Shown here in pieces: positions 1-32,552 of a stretch of 64,000 bases of DNA. Under the pieces are notes generated by a model that saw only the letters and a program-made list of their open reading frames with translations, was not told where the DNA came from and did no database searches. Source of the DNA: Scortum barcoo (lineage: Eukaryota; Chordata; Actinopteri; Centrarchiformes; Terapontidae); assembly GCA_023238725.1 (NCBI GenBank), contig CM041546.1, forward strand, positions 12,950,528-13,014,527, given 5' to 3'. Each line of letters begins with the position of its first letter. The first letter of the stretch is position 1. The position numbers and the translations under genes are program-made.

Positions 1-259
1 GTACCGAGCTACAAACACACCGAGCTCAACCAGGAAAAGTTTGTGGTGGGTGCACTTGTGAATTAATATGCGGCCACAGAGCAGGCACAAATGATTGATT
101 AAATGATGATTCACATAGGAGGGCTGGTCAGTGAAATAGTGTAGCCAAGAACAGAGGAGTAGATGAGAATAAGTAAATCACACACTCTGTGTGTTATAAG
201 ATGCGGCAAATTGCAAAACATTTTCAGTATTCTCTTTCTCTGCGCTCTCTCTCTTCCAG

Positions 260-6141
<5,882 letters not shown>

Positions 6142-9100
6142 GAAGGGAGATTGTTACCTCTTAACAAGAGAGCGTCGTCACCGACTCAGCTCAGTCCAAT
6201 CCTCATCCAGCCCCAGACCCAGCAACACTCAGCTTTTAACAACACAGTCATCATTTACACTCCATCAGTTAAAACCTGTGAAGCTACACTTGATACATGC
6301 AAACCAACAAGCATCTGCAAATGAACAAATCGAATATACAGAAGCATAAAAAGCTACAGACACATGAACCAGAACTCTTGAATCCAGCAAATCATAAACA
6401 TGCATTAAGCAAAGCTCTGTCATAAAAAAATAAGGCCTCTATAAAGTCTTGGATTCATGCAGGCTTTCTTCTTGCTGGCAGGGACTTGAAGTGAAATGTG
6501 ACTTTCACTTTGACTCCTCCAGGAGTCTTACCAGGCAGAGAAAGCTGAAGTGAATAAGGAGTTATTGGTGGACTGACAAGGGAAAGTTAAAGCTGTAAGT
6601 GCTCGCAAATGGGAACACAGCAACACTGAGGGTTGACCATAGGAAGATTTACAATTAAGCTTCTTCTTAATTTATGGATTAGAGTGCCAGAGTCTTATTT
6701 GTTTTTTTTTTTTTTTTTTTTTTTGGGGGGTGGGCAAGTGGGTCAACCGGAGTGAATCCCTCAGAATGTAAACCACGGCACACATTTACATTCTCAAATG
6801 TTTGCCGCTAAATTTTCATTTATAAAAGAAAATTATTAATATTATAATGTGGCAAATAAGCCCAGGGAGAGAGGGCAGACATTTTGTATGATTGTTAGTC
6901 ACATTTTCAGTGCGCAGAGCATGCGGCTGTGATGCTCTGACACATGAGCAGGAATACGTTGAACATTAGACTGATGTTGCACTTTATACAACAGTATTAA
7001 CAACCTCCAAATGTGGGAAATGTAACCTAGGAGGAAGATAGCGGGCATTTATTTTACATTAATTTTTGACTGATTATGTACTGCTTCATCAAGTGATGTG
7101 TGCAGAACCATGCATTAAACTTTAAACACAAACTTTTTTTGTGTTTATAGTATCATGTAAACACTCCATAAAAGTGTTTTGAGTCCACTGTAGAGCATCA
7201 GTGAGGTGGAGAACTGATCAAACAGTGTAATACAGTATGTTTAGTGTGCATTGCCCATAACAGACAGCAGGGGTCCTCCTCCTCTTGTCTGCTCCCTGGC
7301 TGGCAGTGATTGCTTTGTCTCCCAGAACTCCCACAGGATTTATATCAGGCCCGTAATTCATACAGCCTTTCCACGCAGCGCTCCTTATCTCTGTAGCTGG
7401 TACTTTGCTGTACTGTTGACTGTCACGCATTCCAGATTCAGGTCAAGTGGGAAGAGGATTTCTTAGCAAAAAAAAGGGCGGCTCGCATCCTTTATCAACA
7501 TGATAGATATGAAGGTAACCGTGCACATTCATTGGAGGCGCTTTGTAGCAACTGACCACACAACGGCAGCCTAATGTAATAAACAGTGTAATTTTATGTC
7601 CCTCTAAATGAGCTGAGTTAATGGTCTCCTTCCTAGAATAATGAACTTATGATAATGTAATAACATAATTATGTGACGATGCAATAGTGACCTAAGACTG
7701 ACAAATACAGTATATTATTACATCATTAAAACTTGACACTCTAAATGGTGACATTAAATATTAATCATTGCAGTGCAATATTGCGATGTTATTACCTTTT
7801 ATTATGTTATTACGTTATTCTTCTCATCTAAATAGCTTTATAGCATTATCAACTCATTCAAATGGACATTTTTCTTACATTTAGCAAGTCTTTATTTTAT
7901 TCAAAAAATATGTTACATGTTCAGTTGCTAATAGCGTTTACCCGATGAGCCCTCCAGTTACTGCTGAGTGATATGGTTGATTATCATGATAGCAATAAGA
8001 ATATCTTATCAATGATATGGCTAATTTCTTCAAAACTACACGTAAGATAATCAAACTGACGCTCAAAGCAAAGAAAATAAGGTAATCTGATCATGATATA
8101 ATGCCAGTGAATGTCAGTAAACCATAATGTTCAATTATCGCCCAGTCCTAACTCCTACTTGGCTCGTAATGAGAATGTCAACAGTATTTTTTGTTTTGTT
8201 GTCCACAAGCAAATAAAGGGTCATAGACTGATACCAGTGGTTCTTACTAAGAGTGCGTGTTAGAATGATGGTGCTGTTCACAGGAACCATTTTGGGTGAT
8301 TAATGAGCTTCAGCAGGATATATAATGGAGGTTTAATTAAATGTGTGTAGCCATGAATCGAGAGATTGAATGTGCAATCCTAAAGGCAGAACGCATTTCC
8401 CAGGATTCTTTTCTCTTTACTGGACCGTGTGATCTTGAGCTATGCTCGAGAAGAGGGTGGTGATTGACAACCTGCAGATTCGCTGACATGTTGAAATGTA
8501 AAATTTGAGACAAAGTGTTTGGTTACGTCACTTACTGTAATAAATTGTAACATATTCTTTTAAATAAACCGATTTATTGATTCAGGGGTAGCTTTTTGTT
8601 TATTTTCTCTGCCAGAACCTGACAACGCCTGTGGTTAGGAGTTAAAAGTCAGACTGCTAAAATCATAAATTTACACATAAAGCTCTCAATGAGCCTGAGA
8701 GGACTTATCCGATTAAAATGATTTCACACTCATTCCCCCGCTCTATTCACTCTTCCTCTCTTCTGCATTGCTCTCTTCTTCTCTCCCTAACTCCAACGTC
8801 TTTTAATGAGATCTGGGAGACAATTACCCAGCAGGCACCAAACTAGCCGTTCCACATCGATCTGCATCGAGTTTCTGCACCCAGTAATTAATATCTATTG
8901 ACTGTTGGTGGAGTGGGATATTCTCTTGGAACATTTGAATTTTGAAAAGCTTATACCTGTCCTGAGATACATCTTGCACTTCACTGTCACTTTCTTTCAT
9001 TTCAGTAGTTCTTTGACATTTTCTAACCAATTCAACTATGAAAATGCAGGACTTAATATCAACTGTTACTCCCTTCTTTTATATTCTCATCCTCTCTTAT

Positions 9101-11855
9101 TTTTCCCTCATGACAAATGGCAAACAACACAGAACTGACAGCACTGCACAGTAAGCAAACAGCATTTGACTGTGTGAGATATAAAGAGGCAGAAAGCTTT
9201 AGGAGTAATGCATTAGATCTGCAGCAGGGTCCTTTCTTTACCACTTGATGGGTGAGTGGTTTTGTGGTTGCGCTGCTCCGTTTGTCTGTGGATGTGGATG
9301 CAAATTTGTGGAACAACTGCAGTTAGTTACATTGCAGTGGCCCCTTGATACCAAAAGGCTTGCATGTCCCGGTCGCTGCAACGAGCTTCACTGTTTCATA
9401 TGACTCTGGTTTGTTTTCCGCCGAACTAACAGCTCTGCATGAGCTGGCGGTGCAGAGCAGGTGGATGACTGAGTCACTGCATGAGGAGAGTTAGATTTAT
9501 TACCTGTGCTGTGTTGCATCTCTCAGCTGTGCTAGGCAGCAGCCCCGGCAGTCACAGACAAAAGGAGCCCAGTAGGCCATCGAAATGCATGTGAAGTCCC
9601 CTGCCTACATATACTGTACTTGGAACGAAAACGTTTAGAGCCAAATGAATAGCCCCAGGGATGAAGGTCTGAGTCAATCCGTGCCAAGACAGCAATTAGC
9701 CAAATTCAATCATCATAAAGTGTTTACATTACTTCATCGTCAGTCATTTTACATGGAAACGTTTGCCAAGATCCTTCACATAAATTATTTGCCAATTCAG
9801 AATATATGTCCAGTCACCCCTAAATGCTGGTCTAAGTACAGTTTAGCAGCAGCAGCATCCCAGAGGAGAAGGAGGGGCTGTGGCGGGTGGGGGCTCACTC
9901 TTCTCCTCCTCACCCCCTCCTCCTCTCCCTCTCCCATTAATGAGCAATCAGTTAAAAACTTTATCGGCTCCTATTTGCTTTCTCAGCACTTTTTCCCCCC
10001 CTTCCCTCCTCTGTTTTTCTCAACCATGCAACCGCCTTGTTCTTTGTGCGCTTCCCTTCATTCTGCATCCTCTCCATGTCTCTGTGTCTCTGCATAGCCC
10101 TCCCTTCCAGCTCTCTTTCTGTCTCTTTCTGCTCTCTTTATTGCCATGCTTCATTACCTCCGTCTTCCCCTTTTACTCTCTCCGCCTCTTATGGCCCTCT
10201 CTCTCACTTCTCCCATCCTCCCTTGTAAACTTCGATTGGAGGGAGGAGAGCACGGCACAGAACAGTACAGAACACTGGAAGCATGTCTAGAGAGTACAAA
10301 AGACGAAACTGTTTTATTTTTCAATCTTTAGTTCAGCTCATCATAATCTATTAACATTCCAGTGTCCAGCACTTCTGCAAAATGTATGGCATTATATACA
10401 TTCAAAGCAAGGGTCACAGAGAGATAATTTTCTGCATACACAGGAGTGCGAGTGGCTGAGTGACAATATGTTGTGGGGTTTGTGTAAAAAGCTGACGTGA
10501 CCTCCAATTCCTGTCTTTCACATTTCACAATCTTAGCCATGGTCTGAAGAAACCCAGAGCTTTGAAATATTTGTTCCCTCTATAAGTGCATCCCATATTC
10601 AGAGACAAGAGAGAGTACTTTATTCCACACTCTCAGCTGAGATATCTTGTCACTGTTTGGTTTTAAAGAAAGTGAAGGACAGAGATAAAAAGTATTCCTA
10701 TGGCAGTATGCAGCATATTTTTCTATGGATGTTTGTATGTTCTCTGCTACGCACTACAGCGTAGTATGAGGCTGAAATGATAATGAAAAGGTGCTGCACC
10801 AATGTCATCATCCCATCACAATACATGGATGATGTTGTGGCTGTATCATTGTGGCAAAGAGTCTTTTTTTTATCTTATGAACAGAGCAACCATGTGGAAA
10901 GATACTGATCATAACGACTCTGGACATTCTATTAATAACATAAATTCACTTGGGAAAACCTTGGGAAATTGCTAATTAAATTGAAATTCTGAAAAAAATA
11001 AATAAAATGCTGCAGAGAAACCCCTAAATAGTAACAAAATGTGAGTATATTTGGGGAGGCGTGTAACTGCAGAGCAAACAGAGACCTTGGTCTGTGTTGT
11101 CAGGAAGAGTTTCCACTGATCATCAGTGGAGGACTTTCAGTCAACAGTCAGTTTTAATGTGACTCTGGATGGATTCTACATAAGTGTAAAAGCTCATCTA
11201 TCACTTAAACATGCAGTGCATCAGTGTTCAGTTTTTCTACTGAGTCTCTTCATGTAGCATCCGAAGACAGCAGTACAAATACTTAATAGCAAATTTGGAG
11301 AAGTCATGCTTCCCAGTTTTCACATAAATTCTGGGATTATACTGCTTCATGATCCTCATTCACAAAACAATTACAAAATCTCTTTGTTTTCTATTTAACT
11401 GTTTTTAAAAAAAATCACTGATGATTAGTTCACAAGCCGTCATCCATATTCCACTGAGGCATTTGATGCTTTTTTGAAGGTTTTGGTTGGCAGTCCATTG
11501 GATGAAAATAAATTATTCTTTCTTCTTTTATACAAATAAACTGGGACAAACCAGCACAGCAATCACATTTAAGTAGAAACCACTGCAAAAAGAGTGTGTA
11601 AACATTAAACATGAGCATGATCTGATATACTCTTTCATGACAAATTGCAGCCTTTTTAGGAAAAAAGGAAAAAAAAAATCAAAGCATAATGTTTCTGAAT
11701 TATAGTCCACTTCACATGTTTCGCAATCGACTCCATCTCACTGAATTGGACATATTTGCCATATTTGTCATTTACAGTAATTGTGCTTCCATCAAATCCT
11801 TATCTGTATTATCCTTTAAAATCTCTCTCTCCCAAATCTCTTTCTTTCTGGTCTG
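6142..11855. other. snx27 3' UTR and convergent intergenic region
   Basis: This lies between the snx27 stop and the stop of the receptor gene on the opposite strand. The first polyadenylation-like signals for snx27 are ATTAAA at 7114 and AATAAA at 7578. For the receptor gene the first AATAAA on the minus strand is at 10619-10624, with another at 10313-10318. It holds a poly-T run (6704-6724), a probable MITE (7959-8150) and pyrimidine-rich stretches (9840-10220). I see no convincing gene: the longest open frames are low-complexity pyrimidine translations. Confidence 0.6.
7959..8150. mobile_element. Decayed MITE of the 'GGGCGATA' type
   Basis: The left end CTGCTGAGTGATATGG and the reverse of the right end (AGGACTGGGCGATAATTG) are related inverted ends, with a TA on each side. 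Between them lie AT-rich ATCATGATA motifs. This resembles short non-autonomous repeats with CTGGGCGATA ends that are common in fish. Confidence 0.4.
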
Positions 11856-26607
<14,752 letters not shown>

Positions 26608-27387
26608 ACTGCATTCCTCAGTATTAACAGAGAAAAGAGTGGATGAGTGAGAAATAAGGAGGGAGGACGAGGGAGGATAGAAAAAGAAGGAGTGCGGGCA
26701 AGCGAGAAAGAGAAGCTGTGGAAAACAAGTGCAGAGTGTGATGCCAGCAGTGGCAGAGAAAGGAGAGGAAGAGAAAGGGAGAGAGAGGGATAGAGCAGCA
26801 GAGGCAGAGTGGGAGAGAGATGTGGTGAAATGAATACTCCTCTGAAGAGGGAGACGCTGCGTGCCGGACACACTCAGATGCTGAGAGCTACCCAGACCTG
26901 CAGCTCAAACTCACCCTGCATTCTTCTCTGCTCCTCTATTCCTGCACACTTTCTGATATGCGCTTATCTGTTATCACACCACTCAATCACTGTCATTTTA
27001 CAATGGACTTTTTTTTTCTTCCCTGGGTCAGTAATGTGGATCTTAAGAAGGGTTTTGAGTCTCTGGATACAGGTCATAGGATGATATAGAGGCAGTAGTA
27101 GGAAGGAAATAAAGGGAGCAAAATAATCAAGTCATGTATATCATGTAATTCAAGTTATAACAGTCTGCCACTTTGCATTTACAGCAGCCAGAAACATCTA
27201 AAAGCTGCTTTTGGTTTTTAAAGAGTTGAAGCTGAAATCAGTATGTTCACAGAGTAATGCTGACACTCACTGGATATGTTAGGAAACTGCAGTGTTCCTT
27301 TGCCAGACACAGTATCTCCTAAAACCTCACTAAGGACAAGTATTGTGGTCAGAATACAACTGACTAGACCCAGTCTCTCTCCCTTAT

Positions 27388-27424
27388 TATTATTATTATT
27401 ATTATTATTATCATTATTATTATT
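27388..27424. repeat. (TTA)n microsatellite
   Basis: About twelve TTA units, one changed to TCA. Confidence 0.9.
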
Positions 27425-27729
27425 TGAACATGCAAAGTAACTTATCAAATGTATAAAGTACAATATTTGCCTCTGAAATGTTGTTGAATAGAGATATGAT
27501 GAAACACTATTAGTGTAAATTATGTGACTCCCTCTCACGTGTACGTGTGGCCTGCCGTCCTTCAGGTAACCAGCATGGAGAGGAGGTGGTGCGGCTCAGA
27601 TCCTACATATTTGGCATTGCCTGAAGTTGCTCAGTGTACTCCTTTTGCTTACAATCTATATCTTTGTAATCAAACTGAAACACTGTGCTGTTATAGTTGT
27701 TTTAATCTGTACAATCAACATCTATTGCA

Positions 27730-27915
27730 TGTATGTGCATCCTGAGAGGGGCATCCCTCTTCATCTGATCTTTCTGATGGTTTCTCCATTTTTCTTCCTT
27801 GTCATCCGACTAAAGGGTGTAAGGACAGAGAGTGTTGTATGTTTAACAGAGTGCAAAGCCCCTTGAGGCAAACTGTGATTTGTGATATGGCTATACAAAT
27901 AAAACATGACTTGAT
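27730..27915 (+). mobile_element. L2-like LINE 3' tail
   Basis: Contains AAGCCCCTTGAGGCAAACTG, GTGATATGGCTATACAAATA and a terminal AAACATGACTTGATTGG. This matches the general form of fish L2-type LINE 3' ends (CCTTGAGGC, then gctataCAAATAAA, then a short terminal repeat). Confidence 0.6.
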
Positions 27916-28789
27916 TGGCAGAAGATGTACATACTCAAGTAAAATGCAAGTACCTCAAAAATGTACTTGAGTACAACACTTGAGTAAATATACTTAGTGA
28001 CTTTCCACCACTGTAACCTGCCCTGGCAAAACTTCACTACTAAGCTCAACCCAGTGAAGAACATTTGAATCTGCCTGAGTGAAATGAATGGGTGATTCAG
28101 GTTGCAGTAGGTTGTATTAACACCGTGAAAGTTGAAACCACTGATTGTATGGTTGAAATCTGAACACTCATCTCCTCTGTAAAGACCTCGAGCCGAAGAA
28201 AAAAACACCACGTGCAGGATGGATCTGAAACATGTTCGAACCTTGCCAATACAGCTACGTCATCTCCACGCGACTTGTAGTGTTTTTATTTTAAAGCTTT
28301 ATTGTTCAGTTGACACTTTTTTTAAAGTGAGAAAAAAATAATTTCACAAAACAAGTATGTTTTCTATAACGCTCGGAGGGTTAAAATAAAATAAATATTT
28401 TGAATATGGTACATGCTGCTATAGTTTTAACTGCCTGTTGTTTTTCAGTTTTGAACTGAAATAATGTATTGTTAGTCGTCTTTGTTAAAAGCAATAAAGC
28501 ACGGTTTCTTACCTGTAAATATACTTATATGAATGTGTAATTTGTCCATTGTAATAATAAGAACACTCGTGTATATATAATAAGTGTTTTTCTGTGTTAC
28601 ATGGTGCAAGAGCCCAAACAATACATTCCCCCAAAGTAAAGTAAAACTCCCGTCAGTATTTTTTATAATTAAAAGCACGCAGTTTTTGTGTTTGTTTTTG
28701 CCAGAAATCTTTCACAACTGGGCAATTTCACAATAAATCCACATGTCTTGCAAATGACAAAATGCAAATGTCTTCGTCCATATTTGACT

Positions 28790-29130
28790 GGTCCGCTGTT
28801 TGTGTCCGTCGCGAAACCAAACACGTCACTTCTCCGCGCAGCAGCTCTCTGATTGTTTTGTATCAGCCGCATAAAAAAAAAAACATACTGCACAGCAACA
28901 AGAGCTCACAGAGGCGACACGCTGCCAGTCAAGGTAACAGCTTCAAGCCTCCGGGTGGCAGAAATCACCGCCGAGGCCCGTGTGAGGAGCCGCTTGTGTG
29001 TTTGTTGTTGTCGGAGGAGGAGCAGGAGGAGGTGGAGGAGGTGGTAGGTAGGTGGAAATGCTGCAGTGCCAGTGCGGAGACGAGCTAACGGAGCTGCTAA
29101 CCCTTTTAGCTGGAGGAGGTGCTGGACGGC
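28790..29130. promoter_or_regulatory. CpG-rich block, possible promoter or 5' exon
   Basis: CpGs are dense compared with the AT-rich flanks (GTCCGTCGCGAAACC, CTTCTCCGCGCAGC), and a CRE-like CACGTCAC is at about 28819-28826. The open frames here are low-complexity (Glu-rich) and not recognised. It could be an alternative start for adar. Confidence 0.35.
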
Positions 29131-30533
29131 GGTGAGCTGTGAAAATGTGGCTTCAGTGTGGCACAGAAAGTCAGAAAGTTCATGATGTCGAGCAGGTTTT
29201 GGTGGCTCACCTGTGGCCGGTGAAGTGATGTTGTCCTCCTTTAAAGTCTGCGTCGAGACAAAAGCAAAGTGAGGACTTTTATTCATTTACCTCTTGGAGA
29301 TTAAGTGTCCTGAATGAATCATAACCATCTGTATGATTAACTGAGTAATGGAGTGTGGCCAAGGGCATCTTCAGAAGAAATGTTCACAATATGTGTTTTA
29401 TTTTTGTATACTGAGTTAGAAAATCTGTTGATCATGAATTAACAACAATACACATGTGAAGCAGCCTGGACTGTTTGATGTGTATTCAAACCACATGGTT
29501 GTGTAGGTTTATTTAATTAATTATTCTCATAATACTGGCTGTGTGTGTCCAGCAGCCTGACACGTTTGTGCTTGGTTAAAAGAAGACATCTCAATCAAGT
29601 GTACGTGAAATCAAACACAGATATATTCGTTTGATTATAATCGTTTGGTTTATAAAGCATTGGGAAACTGTGGGAAATGCCCATCACAGTGGGTGATGAC
29701 TTAATCAGTTGTCTTGGTTTGTCCAACCAATGGCCAAATCCCCGAGATATTCAAATTATCATAATGCAACAGCAAGAAAAAGGCAATTTTCACATTTGAG
29801 AAGCTGGAACAAAAACATTTTGTGATTTTCTTTTCCTGGAAAAATAACTTCGACTAACAGTCGGTTATTCATTTGTTTTGATTATCAGTTAGTTTTCTGA
29901 TAAGCGATTAATCGACCAATCGTTACGCCTCTGTTTGACTCATTCATAATGAGGTAATTCAGCTGAAATCGTCTACAATCAGTGAAACAAAAACTGGGGT
30001 GTCACTCGCACTGATGTAAAGTTTGATGTAATCCTATATATTTGGGTTAGTGTACACCTCCCCGCTCTACTTCTCAGTATTTTATACTTGTGTCTAATAG
30101 TGACCTTCACCTTGTAGTACTCTTACCACGTTCCTCCCCCATCCTGTCACAAGATCTCACCGTTTTGCTGTGATATTTGCATCTCTCCCACAGTGTAGTA
30201 CATCGCTGTCAGCCTCCATCATTTTCCCTCCTCCCTTTTTATTTTTAATGTGAGAATCTGATCTGAGCATGTGGTGTGTCCTGATGCCACAGTGTACTGA
30301 ACACACAGCACACACGTTCAAGAGCGGATGTCCTTGTAGCTCCACTGTAACACAGCAGCCACATTGATCGTCGGGCGACCTCTCCGAGCATGCAAGCGAA
30401 AAGGAGGCCACAGAGGAGCTGCTTTTACTTTTCCACACCGACCTCACTGACTGTCTGTGCCTTCTTTTCTTTCCCCCTGCCCGTGTCGGTGTGTCGGTCT
30501 GTCGGTCTGTCCGTCCCCGGTGAGTCTCTGCGT

Positions 30534-30543
30534 GTCACGTGAC
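30534..30543. promoter_or_regulatory. Palindromic E-box GTCACGTGAC
   Basis: A perfect ten-base palindrome with a CACGTG core, the site form bound by USF and MiT/TFE factors. It is 33 bp upstream of the interferon-response element in the likely adar promoter. Confidence 0.55.
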
Positions 30544-30575
30544 CGACAATGGAAACTTAACTTTTAGTCAGAAGC

Positions 30576-30587
30576 GAAATCGAAACT
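30576..30587 (+). promoter_or_regulatory. Interferon-stimulated response element (ISRE) match
   Basis: GAAATCGAAACT is an exact match to the GAAANNGAAACT consensus for ISGF3/IRF binding. It lies about 2 kb upstream of the adar start codon. In mammals the long p150 ADAR1 isoform is driven by an ISRE promoter, so the position makes biological sense. A weaker inverted match (TTTCCCTTTTC) follows at 30601. Confidence 0.65.
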
Positions 30588-31010
30588 CACTTTTCGTCTG
30601 TTTCCCTTTTCTTATACACGAGTCGAGTTGTCCCCCTCCGAAGGCTTCCCTCAGCTTTTAGTGGTGCAACAGTCTGCAACGCGTTTTTTTTTTTTTTTTG
30701 TAATTTTGCGGCACTTGACAGCCTTCGAAAGCGAGCGACCTCACAGGTGTTTTCACAGAGGAGGATGCAGAGAGGACCTCGATCATCCGAAGAAGAAAGC
30801 ACTGCGGATTATTGTCCTTTGAACAACCATCAACATCTTTTTTAATGCTTTAATGCTTCCTCGACGTGGTTGCTCTCTGACTTGTGGCTCGTTTAAACTT
30901 GCTTTTTATTTATTTATTTATTTTTATTTGTCCTGAGCTTCACTTTAAGTCCATCTGATTGGGAAGCTGCAGGATCCAAACCTCCCTCTCCTTCACGTTC
31001 ATTTGAGTCT

Positions 31011-31022
31011 CCATAGGTGAGA
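31011..31022 (+). other. adar: Candidate splice donor of an adar 5' UTR exon
   Basis: CCATAG-GTGAGAGC is a good donor downstream of the ISRE. It could join to the acceptor at 32422 (TTTGTATTCCAG) of the first coding exon. A second candidate donor, CCCCG-GTGAGT, is at 30520, upstream of the ISRE, which would allow alternative first exons. Neither is proven. Confidence 0.35.
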
Positions 31023-32552
31023 GCCTCCATACTCTGTGACCCATGAGCTTTGCGGTGTGTTGCGTGAACATGTGAAGTGAAGACGTGTTTCATTTCGGCG
31101 CTGCTTTGACAGCAGACAAAAATAATAGAGGAAGGGGGTCACTTCGGACATTAAAACTTGTGCGTCTGTGGCGTTTGGCCGTGGCCTGACACGGACAGAA
31201 AGTGTGCAAAAGAGTTGACTCATCAGTTATGGAATGGGTTGTCTTTCCATGCCTCAGCCCAGGCTCAAAGCTGAAGAGTTGGGGGGCATAATGACAGCGG
31301 ATTTGGAAAAACACAGGGTTGTTGTTTTGGCTGTCAACTGTTGCCTTGCATCAGGGTCAAGATGAGTCAGCTCCTGCCCCGTCTGGCCCCTGGGCTGCCG
31401 GCACTGTCAGCCCCTATTACTGTGATGAACCAACACTGTTGTGTTCTCTATTAATGTGGCAACGTTCAGGCCTGCTCAGCTCTATGTGACAGAGCAGTGA
31501 TGCTGACTGGGACAGAGGGGACGAAACCCGACTCAGTATTAGGTGTCCCCTTGTTGTCAGTCTCACTGCTATAGACATTATTGAGTGTTGTCAGGTATGA
31601 CACTTGAGGCTGAATCAATGTTTGTTGTACCATAGAAGGATATTGGAATTTTAGACCATGCAGCTCAGGATATACATTTTTACACAATGCAGGTTTTCAT
31701 GTGCGTTTTTTTTTTCTTTGGCGGAAGGGATAGGCAAAACCATTATCATTAAGGTCAGAATGTGGGCTAGCAACTGCTTGTTTTTCTGTCCAGAGCTCAT
31801 CAGAGACAGGCAGCCCTTAACTTTCTTGTGTCCTTGGAACTGTCCTTTTTGTCTGCATCAGAGTCTCACTTTTCCTCTCCGCTATGGATCCAGATCCAGC
31901 AATAATTTGTAAGGCCAGAAATAAAACAGAATAGTCACAAGAAGGTCTGAATTATTAATCACCATCCTTTTACCCTGGGATTAAGTTTCAGTGTGACTGG
32001 GGGAGACAGTATGTCACCCTGCAGTATCCTTCTAGGCTCACTTGAGTACAGTCTGAAGATATACACAGTGACGTTGACAGCGTTAGTGTACTTTACAGCT
32101 TATTCTCTGCATATAATCTTCCTTTTTTCATAATACCAAGATATTTAATTGTCCTTTGTATATTGTATACTGCATTTTAGCATAAAGCATGCAGAGTGAC
32201 GTTAAAAATGGTGTCCTGGGAGCTGGTATAGACTTATCCAAGGACACTTGAGCAGCTTGGAAGCTTGCCAGTAGGATCTGAACTTGTGTCAATGGCTGAA
32301 CAAAGCAGTTTTCATGCAGTCCCGGCCACTGTTCATTTTTCATTCAACCATTCAATCATCTTACTGTTATTTATTTATATTTATCAATATATTTCTGACA
32401 TTGTCCCTTGTTTGTATTCCAGTTGCTTTCAGTGTGCAGTTGGCCCGCCCTGACTTTCCATCGGGGTCTCCTGTTTGCTCAAGAGGACATAGACTCATAC
32501 AGAAGCTGCACAGCCAGCTGCACCGGCCCCCGTCACGCTCAACCCCTGCGCT

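Larger units (their letters stand above)
26608..32552. other. Divergent upstream region of the alpha-7-like gene and adar
   Basis: The two genes point away from each other. 26620-26850 is pyrimidine-rich on the minus strand and probably the receptor 5' UTR and promoter. It also holds a (TTA)n array (27388-27424), an L2-like LINE tail (27730-27915), a CpG-rich block (28790-29130) and the likely adar promoter (30500-31020). No further coding gene is supported. Confidence 0.6.

Noticed and set aside
9645..10290. Long overlapping plus-strand ORFs (150 and 136 aa)
   Set aside because: They are translations of a CT-rich stretch with Ser/Leu/Pro bias in several frames at once, without conserved motifs or splice context.
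26623..26871. Upstream in-frame extension of the receptor start (further methionine at 26871)
   Set aside because: The extension is Ser/Leu/Phe-rich translation of a pyrimidine tract. Starting at 26607 gives a proper signal peptide.
27524..27866. Two small ORFs upstream of adar
   Set aside because: They overlap the decayed LINE tail and have no recognisable domain.
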